Source of the DNA: a virus
Length of the DNA stretch: 64,000 nucleotides
Reading direction: 5' to 3' (one strand)
IMG/VR virus record: IMGVR_UViG_3300025424_000296
Location: 1-64,000 of that record
Shown here in pieces: positions 8,514-16,388 of the stretch (position 1 is its first letter; each line of letters opens with the position of its first letter). The notes below the pieces were generated by a model that saw nothing but the letters and a program-made list of their open reading frames with translations, ran no database searches and had not been told where the DNA came from. A program made the translations under genes and the position numbers.

Positions 8514-8984
8514 ATGGAAGAATGTTTTACTTCAACTAAAAGTTATTATAATTATCCGTGTGCTCACAGACAATACAGGCATGACGGAAATTGTGCTAAA
8601 ATACACGGATATTCGAGATCTTTTCACTTTGTGTTTGGTGCAAAAACTATGACTAAAGAAGGATTTGTAGTTGATTACGGTGATTTAGATGATCTTAAAG
8701 CTCACTTAGATTATATGTATGATCACACACTTGTTCTTGATGAATCTGACCCATTTATGGATATGTTTAAACAATTAGAAGTAGCAGGTGTTTGTGACAT
8801 TAGAACTCATCCATTGGGACCAGGTATGGAAGGTACAGCTCATTATCTATGTGAATGGGCAGATAACTGGTTACGAAATAAAACAAAAGGCCGTGCCTGG
8901 GTAATTACTGTAGAAGCAAGGGAAAACGATAAAAATAGTTCAATTTATCGAAATCCGGATGCTGGTTTCAAAGGTTGGATTTAA
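8514..8984 (+). CDS. QueD/6-pyruvoyltetrahydropterin synthase-like enzyme
   Basis: QueD-type enzymes turn dihydroneopterin triphosphate into 6-carboxytetrahydropterin on the way to preQ0, used for queuosine or for 7-deazaguanine DNA. The 156-aa protein shows the fold: YPCAHRQYRHDGNCAKIHGY, FVVDYGDLDDLKAHL, YMYDHTLVLDESDP, then GTAHYLCEWADNWL. Cys and the Asp-His pair are kept. The second His of the usual HGH zinc motif is Tyr, and the usual Glu near the C-terminus is His, so chemistry may differ; another His (SFHF) could fill the metal site. ATG 8514 is preferred over 8499 because GAGG sits before it. No QueC or QueE is in the window. Confidence 0.75.
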   Translation: MEECFTSTKSYYNYPCAHRQYRHDGNCAKIHGYSRSFHFVFGAKTMTKEGFVVDYGDLDDLKAHLDYMYDHTLVLDESDPFMDMFKQLEVAGVCDIRTHPLGPGMEGTAHYLCEWADNWLRNKTKGRAWVITVEARENDKNSSIYRNPDAGFKGWI

Positions 8985-9020
8985 CCTTAAGTATCTTAAG
9001 TAATAACCATAGAGCTAAAG

Positions 9021-9076
9021 CTATACTCCGACTTGCAGCCTACTAGGCTAAATATTACTAACATATCGGAGTATAG
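9021..9076 (+). promoter_or_regulatory. Leader stem hiding the Shine-Dalgarno
   Basis: CTATACTCCGA (9021-9031) is perfectly complementary to TCGGAGTATAG (9066-9076), which contains the SD CGGAG just before ATG 9079. The 34-nt loop holds AGCCTA/TAGGCT and a CTAAATAT late-type box (9048-9055). If transcription starts upstream the SD is sequestered; if it starts at the late box the 5' arm is missing and the SD is free. Confidence 0.6.
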
Positions 9077-9078
9077 CC

Positions 9079-10218
9079 ATGACAAATTATAAACCAAGTC
9101 CTACATATTATCATGTAACATGGAATCAGGGTTCCCCAACTGATTATACAGATCTAACAGGTACACAAGCCGGTGGGTTAGATAGTGTTTCACCAATAAA
9201 ATATAATGAAAAAGTCAGTATTACCGGTAATGCATCAAGTCCAACAACTACTGCCGGCGATACATTGTTAATAAATGGTTATACTATATTATTTGGTTCT
9301 AGTTCACTGGCAGACATATTAACCACAATCAATATGTCAACTGTGCTTACAAATGTTATTGCACACAATGCTGTTAGTTCTAATTATGTAACACTTACAA
9401 ATGCAGATGGTTATGAAGGTTTGATTATCGAACTAGCCGAAGGCAATGGTGCGTTAGCCAAGTTGGGATTTACAGCGGGTTCATATAATGCACTTCTTAA
9501 CGGTGTTGGTGGAGCATTTACCAACTTTACAAACGGTGATGTTGTTACCATTAATGGTGTTAATATAACAATGACAACGGGCGGTGGATTAAATGTTGCC
9601 GGTGCTGTTGCTACAATTAATTCATTTACATCACTTACTGGTGTAGTTGCTATAGCTGCTGCTGGTACAGTTCAACTATCTAGTGTAAATGGTCAACCAT
9701 TTGTTACTGCCGGCTCTGCTGCATCTAAACTAGGGTTCCCAGCTGGTGTATATGCTGGTTCTCCCGGCACACTAGATCAAAGCACATCGAAAACTCAAGC
9801 TAATCTACGTTGGCAGCAGGTAGTTAATCAACTAGAAGTTTTTTCAACTCCGTTTATGTTAGCTGATCAATTGGGAACAGGTAACTACAGTGGCGACGAT
9901 GAGCTTACTACATTTTCATTTACAGTTGGATATGAGCATCCAGATCAAATTTTCACAGTTGCATTAGCATCTGAACCAGATGCGGGTACAGTATTGACTG
10001 GAACTGCTGCTATCAAAAGAGCTGTAGCAAGAGGCTTGACTGCGTCTTATACAGGTAATACCAATCTATTTGATCCAACTGTTGAAGTACGTAACGGTTG
10101 TGCTATAAGACCAAATCCAGTAAGAACTGTTAGACTAACAGCAGACGGGTTTGATACTGTTGCTAATATTGCCACTGTTGAAGGTAATATTACAGTTAGC
10201 ATGATTTCATTAGATTAA
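9079..10218 (+). CDS. Probable virion protein with duplicated domain, 379 aa
   Basis: Begins MTNYKPSPTYYHVTWNQ. Two related domains follow: GDTLLINGYTILFGSSSLA ... KLGFTAGSY and GDVVTINGVNITMTTGG ... KLGFPAGVY. The C-terminal third (residues 230-379) carries a conserved-looking DDELTTFSFTVGYE and ends in beta-strands. The Thr/Gly/Asn-rich composition, duplicated beta domains and late-type box suggest a tail or head decoration protein. I cannot name the family. A following gene with AGGAGG starts 22 nt downstream. Confidence 0.6.
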   Translation: MTNYKPSPTYYHVTWNQGSPTDYTDLTGTQAGGLDSVSPIKYNEKVSITGNASSPTTTAGDTLLINGYTILFGSSSLADILTTINMSTVLTNVIAHNAVSSNYVTLTNADGYEGLIIELAEGNGALAKLGFTAGSYNALLNGVGGAFTNFTNGDVVTINGVNITMTTGGGLNVAGAVATINSFTSLTGVVAIAAAGTVQLSSVNGQPFVTAGSAASKLGFPAGVYAGSPGTLDQSTSKTQANLRWQQVVNQLEVFSTPFMLADQLGTGNYSGDDELTTFSFTVGYEHPDQIFTVALASEPDAGTVLTGTAAIKRAVARGLTASYTGNTNLFDPTVEVRNGCAIRPNPVRTVRLTADGFDTVANIATVEGNITVSMISLD

Positions 10219-10240
10219 GATCATAGGAGGTAGCGGTTTT

Positions 10241-11410
10241 ATGTTATTAACAATACTGTTACTGCTTTCTGCTCTGTGTCTAAGTTCAATAGCTGGATTT
10301 TATAGTGTATTAGGTATGACTGCTATATTTGCTGCATCGTGGTGGCCAATTGTCATAATGACCGGTACATTAGAGTTTAGTAAAGTTATAGTAGCCAGTT
10401 GGCTATATAGAAATTGGGGTAAAACGCCACTATTTCTAAAATCTTATTTTACTGTTGCTGTGATAATATTAATGTTTATTACCAGTTTAGGTATATTTGG
10501 ATTCTTATCTAAGGCACATATAGATCAAATAGCAAGTACTAGCGATAACCCATTGTTTATCAAACAAATTGATCAGCAAATTGCAACAGAACAAGCTCAT
10601 ATCGATGATAATAGAAAAGTTATTGCACAGATGGATAGTGCTGTTAATAGCGTGTTAAGTCAAAGTGTTTCTGAAAGCGCACAACGAGCCAATAAGGGTA
10701 GCACTATGGCACGACAAGCTACCATATTGCGAGACAGCCAGAAAAAAGATCGAAACTCTCTTAATAAATCTATAGATGAGTTAAATGCAAAAATCAGGGA
10801 CCTCAACAAGGAACGATTGAAGTTAGAGCAAGATCAAATAAAGATCGAAGCAGAAGTTGGTCCAATTAAATATATTGCTCAAATGATATATGGCAATAAT
10901 CTGGATAAGTCTCTGCTTGAAAAAGCTGTACAATATGTAATAATCATGATTATCATGGTATTTGACCCGCTAGCGGTATTAATGATCATTGCTGCCAACA
11001 TGAGTATGCAACAACTAGCTGAAGATAAAAAAGCCAAGAAAATTGCGGAAAATGAGGATATCGAACTTAAAAAAAAAGTAGATGAACCGATTTTAAACCG
11101 CATTATAGAACCATTAGATACATCAAACACTGATTTTGCTTTTAACCTAATAGATGATACAATAGATCACGTAATAGAGGAATCAATAGAGTCAGTGTCA
11201 GACGATTCGATAGCAGAACCATACTCATTGGAAAGCAATGTCGACAATGACATAACTATTATAGAAGAACCTGTTCAGGAGTTATTGTATGGTAATGAAA
11301 CAGAAGCTCCTTATGTTCCCTCTGTTGTTAATAAACCAGATGATGTATTGCAAAATATAAAAAAATATCATAATGTTAGATTAGATGATGCAAGACGCAC
11401 ATTAAAATGA
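10241..11410 (+). CDS. Membrane protein with coiled coil, 389 aa
   Basis: Strong SD AGGAGG. Hydrophobic spans at about residues 1-30 and 65-90, a long coiled coil (about 100-215; QIDQQIATEQAHIDD, ELNAKIRDLNKERLKLEQD), another span near 230-255, then a charged acidic tail. Similar membrane plus coiled-coil proteins are widespread in marine T4-like phages, from memory, with no known role. Directly upstream of clpX, probably co-transcribed. Confidence 0.6.
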   Translation: MLLTILLLLSALCLSSIAGFYSVLGMTAIFAASWWPIVIMTGTLEFSKVIVASWLYRNWGKTPLFLKSYFTVAVIILMFITSLGIFGFLSKAHIDQIASTSDNPLFIKQIDQQIATEQAHIDDNRKVIAQMDSAVNSVLSQSVSESAQRANKGSTMARQATILRDSQKKDRNSLNKSIDELNAKIRDLNKERLKLEQDQIKIEAEVGPIKYIAQMIYGNNLDKSLLEKAVQYVIIMIIMVFDPLAVLMIIAANMSMQQLAEDKKAKKIAENEDIELKKKVDEPILNRIIEPLDTSNTDFAFNLIDDTIDHVIEESIESVSDDSIAEPYSLESNVDNDITIIEEPVQELLYGNETEAPYVPSVVNKPDDVLQNIKKYHNVRLDDARRTLK

Positions 11411-11434
11411 TCTTTAATTTGAATAGGACAAATT

Positions 11435-12694
11435 ATGGGAAGCGGTAAACAATTGCATACTTGTAACTTTTGCGGTAAAAATCAATTAGAAGTAGAAAAA
11501 TTAATATCTGGTAATGATGTATTCATTTGTAATGAATGTATCACACTATGCTATGACATTCTAGAAGATGATAACGAAGAAAAAAAGAAAAAATCCAAGA
11601 AAGATTTGATAAGTCCTGCTGCTATCAAGACATTTCTTGATGATCGTGTGATTGGACAAGATATTGCTAAACGCATGCTAAGTGTTGCCATTTATAATCA
11701 TTATAAAAGAGTCAATAACCCAGTAATAGATGGGGTTGAAATTGATAAAAGTAACATGCTATTCATTGGTAGTAGCGGTGTTGGTAAAACATACATAGTA
11801 CAAAACATTGCCAAGATACTTGATGTACCATTTGTTATTGTTGATGCTACCAGTTTAACTGAAAGTGGATATGTGGGTCTCGATGTAGAGGAAGCTATCA
11901 CCAGACTTTATCAATCAGCTAATCAGGATATTGAAAAGACTCAGCGTGGTATTGTATACATTGATGAAATTGATAAGAAAGCTCGTAAAAGTGAAAGCAG
12001 TAGCATAACACGCGATGTTAGCGGTGAGGGCGTACAGCAAGCACTACTCAAAATGATGGAAGGTTGCGAAGTCAAAGTTCCCCCTCAGGGCGGACGTAAA
12101 AATCCACACGGTGAGTTTATTCTAGTAGACACTAAAAATATCTTGTTCATTGTCGGCGGGGCATTTGTTGGCTTATCAAAAGCCATTGCCAAACGACTCG
12201 ACAAGGATAATACAGGAATAGGATTTGGTGCCAAATTCTCATCCAATGATGAGGAAGAAAAGAATAGTATTGAATATCTTAAAAAGGTAGACAGTGACGA
12301 CTTAACCAGTTTTGGATTGATACCTGAAATGATCGGACGTTTACCAATTATTGTTCCTTTTGCAGATTTGGAAGAAGACGATTTGGTTAAAATTCTTCTT
12401 GAACCAAAAAATGCCATAATTAAACAGTATCAAAAAATGTTTAAATTGGACAATGTTACATTGGAGTTCGAACCTGAATCATTGAATGCTGTTGCTAAAT
12501 TAGCAATCAAAAGAAAAACAGGTGCCAGAGGATTGAGAAGTATTCTGGAATCAATATTATTACCTATACAGTTTGACTTACCAACTTATTCAGCTAATAA
12601 TATAGAGAAGATCGTTATTACAGACGAGTTTATAAACGGAGGTAAAGAGCCATTGTTAGTATATCGTACAGCAACCAAGGAACAGACTACATGA
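11435..12694 (+). CDS. clpX: ATP-dependent unfoldase ClpX
   Basis: ClpX unfolds tagged proteins and feeds them to ClpP, or remodels complexes alone. The 419-aa protein is full length. N-terminal zinc finger (CNFCGK ... CNECITLC), Walker A GSSGVGKT, pore loop GYVGLDVEE, Walker [12 protein letters not shown], sensor/arginine region [10 protein letters not shown]. The ClpP-docking IGF loop is kept ([10 protein letters not shown]), so it can in principle dock host ClpP; no clpP is in the window. The stop overlaps the IF-3 start (ATGA), a tight pair. SD AGGAC. The conservation suggests capture of a host gene. Confidence 0.95.
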   Translation: MGSGKQLHTCNFCGKNQLEVEKLISGNDVFICNECITLCYDILEDDNEEKKKKSKKDLISPAAIKTFLDDRVIGQDIAKRMLSVAIYNHYKRVNNPVIDGVEIDKSNMLFIGSSGVGKTYIVQNIAKILDVPFVIVDATSLTESGYVGLDVEEAITRLYQSANQDIEKTQRGIVYIDEIDKKARKSESSSITRDVSGEGVQQALLKMMEGCEVKVPPQGGRKNPHGEFILVDTKNILFIVGGAFVGLSKAIAKRLDKDNTGIGFGAKFSSNDEEEKNSIEYLKKVDSDDLTSFGLIPEMIGRLPIIVPFADLEEDDLVKILLEPKNAIIKQYQKMFKLDNVTLEFEPESLNAVAKLAIKRKTGARGLRSILESILLPIQFDLPTYSANNIEKIVITDEFINGGKEPLLVYRTATKEQTT

Positions 12695-13251
12695 AACCTG
12701 GGGTGAAATTTGATAGAAGAGCAAATTCAGAACCAGAATATATTGTAAACAACTGGATACGTAGCTCTAGTGTTAGATTAATCGATGAAACTGGAACAAA
12801 TGTAGGAGTTGTCGATACTAAACAAGCATTAAATCAAGCAAGAGATCTTGGATTAGATTTAATAACAATTGCCAAAGATGCCGAACCTCCTGTTTGTAAA
12901 ATATACGAACTTAGTAAGTACATTTATGAGCAAAAAAAGGTCAAGAAAGAGCTTGATAAAAAGAACAGAGAAAATGCTATTATTGTCAAGGAAATACAGA
13001 TTAGACCTCATATCACCGAGCATGATCTACTGATAAAACAAAAACATGCCAAAGAATTTTTAGAAGAAAATCACAAGGTAAGAATTGTGATGAAATTCAG
13101 AGGACGAGAAATTGCTTTTGCTAAAAAAGGCTTTGAACTTGTCACCAAGTTTATAGATGGATTAGGGGAGCATAAGGTTGAAAAAGATCCTAGTCTAGCC
13201 GGTAACACTATATTAGCTATACTTGCACCGTTGGCTAGACAATCGAAATAA
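12691..13251 (+). CDS. infC: Translation initiation factor IF-3
   Basis: IF-3 binds the 30S subunit, blocks 50S joining and proofreads start codon and initiator tRNA. All 186 residues fit the family: N-domain [20 protein letters not shown], linker after [19 protein letters not shown]-domain [20 protein letters not shown] and [17 protein letters not shown]. Length matches bacterial IF-3 (about 180). Start overlaps clpX by 4 nt, so both are made together; a bS21 gene with its own promoter follows. A phage copy may change start-site choice, and weakly led or leaderless messages, which this window predicts, are known to be sensitive to IF-3. Confidence 0.95.
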   Translation: MKPGVKFDRRANSEPEYIVNNWIRSSSVRLIDETGTNVGVVDTKQALNQARDLGLDLITIAKDAEPPVCKIYELSKYIYEQKKVKKELDKKNRENAIIVKEIQIRPHITEHDLLIKQKHAKEFLEENHKVRIVMKFRGREIAFAKKGFELVTKFIDGLGEHKVEKDPSLAGNTILAILAPLARQSK

Positions 13252-13257
13252 ATTAAT

Positions 13258-13286
13258 TTGCTTTAATATAAGCTTTTACTTACAAT
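13258..13286 (+). promoter_or_regulatory. Promoter for bS21 gene
   Basis: TTGCTT, 17-bp spacer, TACAAT, 25 nt before the ATG of the bS21 gene. Confidence 0.5.
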
Positions 13287-13311
13287 TAGGTATCAACAGG
13301 GAAATATAAAG

Positions 13312-13617
13312 ATGTTTGATAAAAATGATGATCCGTTTCACGGTAAACGAGGTGTAAGCGTTAAAGTATTCAATAACAACATTAATGGTGCTATTGCACA
13401 GTTAAAGCGTAAAAGCAATGCAGAGGGTATCAATCGAGAGTTGCGTAAGCGCAAGCATTTTGAACCAAATACCATGAAACGTCGTCGTAAACTAGCAGAA
13501 GCTCAATTACGTTGGCGTAAGAAGCAAGATCAAATTAATGAAGTTGTAAAACCAAAAAAGAAAACTGCTACACCACCTTCTCAGGCACCTCGCCGAGAAG
13601 TTGAAACCAACTCATAA
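13312..13617 (+). CDS. rpsU: Ribosomal protein bS21, phage version
   Basis: bS21 sits near the anti-Shine-Dalgarno of 16S rRNA and aids initiation. The core SVKVFNNNINGAIAQLKRK, then AEGINRELRKRKHFEP and KRRRKLAEAQLRWRKK, matches bS21, with an extra N-terminal arm of about 12 residues and a 30-residue basic tail. It is 101 aa against about 70 in bacteria. bS21 is the ribosomal protein most often reported in phages. It follows IF-3, so the phage carries two factors acting at the same step. The SD is weak (AGGG, 12 nt away). Confidence 0.85.
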   Translation: MFDKNDDPFHGKRGVSVKVFNNNINGAIAQLKRKSNAEGINRELRKRKHFEPNTMKRRRKLAEAQLRWRKKQDQINEVVKPKKKTATPPSQAPRREVETNS

Positions 13618-13628
13618 GAAGACACCCG

Positions 13629-14054
13629 ATGAAAAAACAAACCGCTATTACAGCAGGATTATTATTAGTCCTGCTTGGAGGTTGTGTACATTCAAACACA
13701 GATTTTGTATCAACATTTGAAGAAAATGAGATCAGAACGCCGCAGCCTGTTATGGGGGAACATTACTTTGACGCAGCACTTGATACATTAGAAAAATCAT
13801 GTGATCAAGGAAAATCAGAGAAATTACAAGCAGCTGATTCGGTCATGAAAAAAATTGTTGAATTGGGTTTAGATAATCACGGTCACAAACTAAAAGATGC
13901 AAATCCAGAATTGATCAGAGCTGGTAATACCTTATACAAATTAACCATGGAATTTTATAATAACAACACAGATCCAGCGTATTGCAGAACACAAGTTAAT
14001 GTTATAGGTCGTTATTTAGATCTTGTACATCCTAATTTTAGTTCTAAAAATTAA
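13629..14054 (+). CDS. Lipoprotein, 141 aa
   Basis: Signal sequence with lipobox LLGGC (Cys about residue 19), so it is likely anchored in a membrane. The mature part is helical with three more Cys and no known domain. It follows bS21 by 11 nt and may share its promoter. Possible roles such as superinfection exclusion or lysis control are guesses. Confidence 0.7.
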   Translation: MKKQTAITAGLLLVLLGGCVHSNTDFVSTFEENEIRTPQPVMGEHYFDAALDTLEKSCDQGKSEKLQAADSVMKKIVELGLDNHGHKLKDANPELIRAGNTLYKLTMEFYNNNTDPAYCRTQVNVIGRYLDLVHPNFSSKN

Positions 14055-14065
14055 TGTAGTGAGTC

Positions 14066-14094
14066 TTGACTATCCTATCGAGAGTAAATATATT
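14066..14094 (+). promoter_or_regulatory. Promoter for hsp20
   Basis: TTGACT, 17-bp spacer, TATATT; a GTAAATATA late-like box overlaps the -10. An inverted repeat TGTAGA/TCTACA lies in the leader (about 14100-14125). Confidence 0.6.
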
Positions 14095-14162
14095 ATCAGT
14101 GTAGATGCTCATGTGAGGTCTACAATGTAATAACATACTTCGCTTTAATAGGAGGTAATATC

Positions 14163-14639
14163 ATGCGTAGTTTAAATGTAACCGCCTCAACTCTCGAGGA
14201 CCTTTTCCAAGACCTTAATCGTGTAGCTATTGGCTTTGAGCCAACTATTCGAAGATTACACGATGTACAAAATGCATTTTCGTCTAATCCCAACGGATAC
14301 CCGCCGTATGATTTAGAAATGGTAGAAGATGATCATTATAGAATCACATTAGCAGTAGCAGGCTTCTCATTAGATGATTTGGATATCGAAACAGCTAATA
14401 ATCAATTGACTATTACCGGTGAGATCAAAAACAAAGATGAGGATAGACAATATCTATTTAAGAGTATTGCAACTAGATCATTTAAACGAGTGTTTCACCT
14501 AGCTGATCATGTTAGAATTGAATCTGCTGATCTTGCTGACGGATTATTAACTGTTGACTTGATCAGAGAAGTTCCAGAAGCACTAAAGCCTAGGAAAATT
14601 GCAATCTCGAGTCAAAAAGTCATTGATGCTAAACTCTAA
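14163..14639 (+). CDS. Small heat-shock protein Hsp20 (alpha-crystallin)
   Basis: Hsp20 proteins hold unfolding proteins in a refoldable state without ATP. The 158-aa sequence has an N-terminal arm, then the ACD: YPPYDLEMVEDDHYRITLAV, GFSLDDLDIE, NNQLTITGEI, and the closing strand DGLLTVDL, followed by PRKIAI. It is IbpA-like in length. Hsp20 is frequent in T4-like phages. Strong SD (TAGGAGGT). A terminator follows at once, so it is monocistronic. Confidence 0.92.
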   Translation: MRSLNVTASTLEDLFQDLNRVAIGFEPTIRRLHDVQNAFSSNPNGYPPYDLEMVEDDHYRITLAVAGFSLDDLDIETANNQLTITGEIKNKDEDRQYLFKSIATRSFKRVFHLADHVRIESADLADGLLTVDLIREVPEALKPRKIAISSQKVIDAKL

Positions 14640-14662
14640 ATCATGATATTATGATTTGATAG

Positions 14663-14688
14663 ATAAGGTGGGATTACTCCCACCTTAT
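14663..14688 (+). terminator. Intrinsic terminator after hsp20
   Basis: ATAAGGTGGG, 6-nt loop, CCCACCTTAT then TTTC. Confidence 0.85.
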
Positions 14689-14695
14689 TTCATGC

Positions 14696-14723
14696 TTGAC
14701 AACAACTCAGTGTTGTTTATAAT
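14696..14723 (+). promoter_or_regulatory. Consensus sigma70 promoter for clpS
   Basis: TTGACA, 16-bp spacer, TATAAT: a near-perfect host-type promoter. Confidence 0.8.
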
Positions 14724-14748
14724 TGTTCTAATAGCGGAGAACATGATT

Positions 14749-15066
14749 ATGAGCAAAATGCAAACCAAAGACGATGCTTCAACGCAAGTATTAGAAAAGG
14801 TAGTTGTACAACCTCCGAGAAAGTGGAACGTAGTTCTATATAATGATAATGTTACCACTATGGAATTTGTAATATTGGTATTGATGCAGATCTTCCACAA
14901 AAGTTTTGAAACTGCTAGTGATATTATGATAAACATTCACGAAAATGGTAAAGGTATTGCAGGTACTTACTCTAATGAAGTGGCAACACAAAAGCGAGAC
15001 GAAACTGTATCTGCTGCCAAATCAAATGGCTTCCCACTTAAATGTGAACTTGAACCTGCTGAATAA
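14749..15066 (+). CDS. clpS: ClpS N-degron adaptor
   Basis: ClpS delivers proteins with destabilising N-terminal residues (Phe, Leu, Trp, Tyr) to ClpAP and blocks other ClpA substrates. The 105-aa protein matches: PPRKWNVVLYNDNVTTMEFV (with the Asn-Asp and the gate Met), then INIHENGKGIAGTYS and a C-terminal KCELEP. The pocket His in NIHENGKG is kept. ATG 14749 is chosen with CGGAG at about 9 nt; ATG 14743 is possible. Own strong promoter. No ClpA in the window, so the target would be host ClpA, or it may redirect it. Confidence 0.92.
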   Translation: MSKMQTKDDASTQVLEKVVVQPPRKWNVVLYNDNVTTMEFVILVLMQIFHKSFETASDIMINIHENGKGIAGTYSNEVATQKRDETVSAAKSNGFPLKCELEPAE

Positions 15067-15142
15067 TTCAAAAATTTCTACGTATAATCTAAAAGGATTA
15101 AATAGTCTAGTTTAGCTGATACTCGCTTATCGGAGGTTAGTT

Positions 15143-15379
15143 ATGGATATACGTGATATAGTCTGGGACGAGGATGGCGAGATGCACTGCCATCAATTAT
15201 ATAGTTCGGATGTTACAATTGAAGATGTACCAAAATTAATTCAGGAACATCGCGATTTACGTCGAGCTTTACATGCCACAGTAGAATTACTAAAGAAAAT
15301 GGATTATAATCCAAATAATCCTAGATCTCGGCACGAATGGGATATTATCAATGAATTAAAGCGTAAACTAATCATTTAA
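15143..15379 (+). CDS. Hypothetical protein, 78 aa
   Basis: SD CGGAGG. Acidic start (MDIRDIVWDEDGEMHCHQLY), then a helical pair. An ATTAAATAG late-like box is about 35 nt upstream. No family recognised. Confidence 0.6.
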   Translation: MDIRDIVWDEDGEMHCHQLYSSDVTIEDVPKLIQEHRDLRRALHATVELLKKMDYNPNNPRSRHEWDIINELKRKLII

Positions 15380-15435
15380 AATGTTTACATATAGTACCTG
15401 CTAAGTTGTTGATTTTGAATTGGTAAAAATACCGG

Positions 15436-15463
15436 TTGACAGCCATTATTTTGATAGTAAAGT
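15436..15463 (+). promoter_or_regulatory. Promoter for 15517 gene
   Basis: GGTTGACA, then TAAAGT after 16 bp; the -10 is poor, and TATATT a few bases on is an alternative. Confidence 0.5.
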
Positions 15464-15516
15464 TATATTGCAACAAACGGACAATGGTGTCCCAAACGTA
15501 CAAAAGGAGTAGTTGC

Positions 15517-15849
15517 ATGTCAGATCGTACTTTCAATATCGCTGGTTTTTCATCACTTTCCGGCCAGCGCAAGGTTCGCTTTGCCAATGGCACTGTTGAG
15601 GCCCGTGCAAAGATTCTAGAGCGTAATGGTCATGTTGACATTGACCTACGTGAGCTTCCTCGTGCAATGTCCAAGTCAGAAGCTATGGCGTTCCTTGAGG
15701 TTACTGCTGAGGACGTTCGTGCTCCTAAGGGTGTGCAGGCTGCTGCTGCTAAGGCTCGCAAGGGTGTTAAGGTTGCAGAAGTTATTGCAATTGCCAAGGA
15801 TGCTGGTAAGGCTCGTGCTAAAGAAGCTGCTGAGGAAATTGCAGCTTAA
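15517..15849 (+). CDS. Small early-type protein, 110 aa, paralogue of 23745 gene
   Basis: AAAGGAG precedes the ATG. Residues 1-60 (FNIAGFSSLSGQRKVRFANG ... KILERNGHVDIDLRELPRAM, SEAMAFL) align with the start of the protein at 23745-24239, defining a family of small domains. The rest is Ala/Lys-rich and helical. Base composition is clearly richer in GC than its neighbours, and the codons look tuned for high expression. Function unknown. Confidence 0.7.
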   Translation: MSDRTFNIAGFSSLSGQRKVRFANGTVEARAKILERNGHVDIDLRELPRAMSKSEAMAFLEVTAEDVRAPKGVQAAAAKARKGVKVAEVIAIAKDAGKARAKEAAEEIAA

Positions 15850-15864
15850 TTTAAATTAGATTAA

Positions 15865-15892
15865 TGGGGGACAGTTAGTCCCCCACTCTTTT
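15865..15892 (+). terminator. Intrinsic terminator
   Basis: TGGGGGAC, loop AGTTA, GTCCCCCA then CTCTTTTAT. Confidence 0.9.
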
Positions 15893-15913
15893 ATCATAAT
15901 TCGAAATTTGCAT

Positions 15914-15962
15914 ATGATATCATAAGACTGCTTAATTATGTAGAGCAGAATTATGATATCAT
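15914..15962. repeat. Two copies of the palindrome ATGATATCAT
   Basis: Identical 10-bp palindromes at 15914-15923 and 15953-15962, 39 bp apart; the second overlaps the ATG of the next gene. This looks like an operator pair. Confidence 0.5.
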
Positions 15963-16264
15963 TACCTCCATTGATAAAATTAATATTAGTATTACAGCAT
16001 TGGTCAGAGACTTGCAGCGAGTTTTGGACAGATACAATACAGCCAACTGATGACCCAGTTGGAGAATTTATCAGAGATTATTCACTATATACATTTGAAT
16101 GGAAAATTTCAAGACCCCTTATACCTCGCAAGTGTTTTATTACCAATGACTGGTTATGGGGTCGTAGACATTATTGTGTTACAGTACACGACATAACCGG
16201 AATATTCGATATAAAAATTTGGATAGGTCTTGAAATAGGTACACAGATTAAGTTAATGTTGTAA
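15953..16264 (+). CDS. Hypothetical protein, 103 aa
   Basis: Hydrophobic start (MISLPPLIKLILVLQHW), Trp-rich centre, basic patch GRRHYC. No SD. The start codon lies inside a palindrome, so its expression may be blocked by a bound protein. No family recognised. Confidence 0.55.
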   Translation: MISLPPLIKLILVLQHWSETCSEFWTDTIQPTDDPVGEFIRDYSLYTFEWKISRPLIPRKCFITNDWLWGRRHYCVTVHDITGIFDIKIWIGLEIGTQIKLML

Positions 16265-16328
16265 TCATTTATTAAAAATTATTCTAAAGACTCTTGTAAT
16301 TTGAAAAAATATTCCTTATATAATTAAC

Positions 16329-16351
16329 TTGCTAGCCTATTTAGGTAGCAA
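16329..16351 (+). promoter_or_regulatory. dnaK leader hairpin
   Basis: TTGCTAgCC pairs with GGTAGCAA across a 6-nt loop in the 5' leader; a TATAAT is just upstream (about 16317). It could tune dnaK expression, for example with temperature. Confidence 0.4.
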
Positions 16352-16388
16352 AACTTATACACATCTTGCTTTTTAAAGGAGATAGCAT

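Noticed and set aside
9079-9500. Invertible tail-fibre switch suggested by the inverted repeat at 9021-9076
   Set aside because: Arms are only 11 bp, enclose no coding part, and no invertase is nearby; SD control explains it better.
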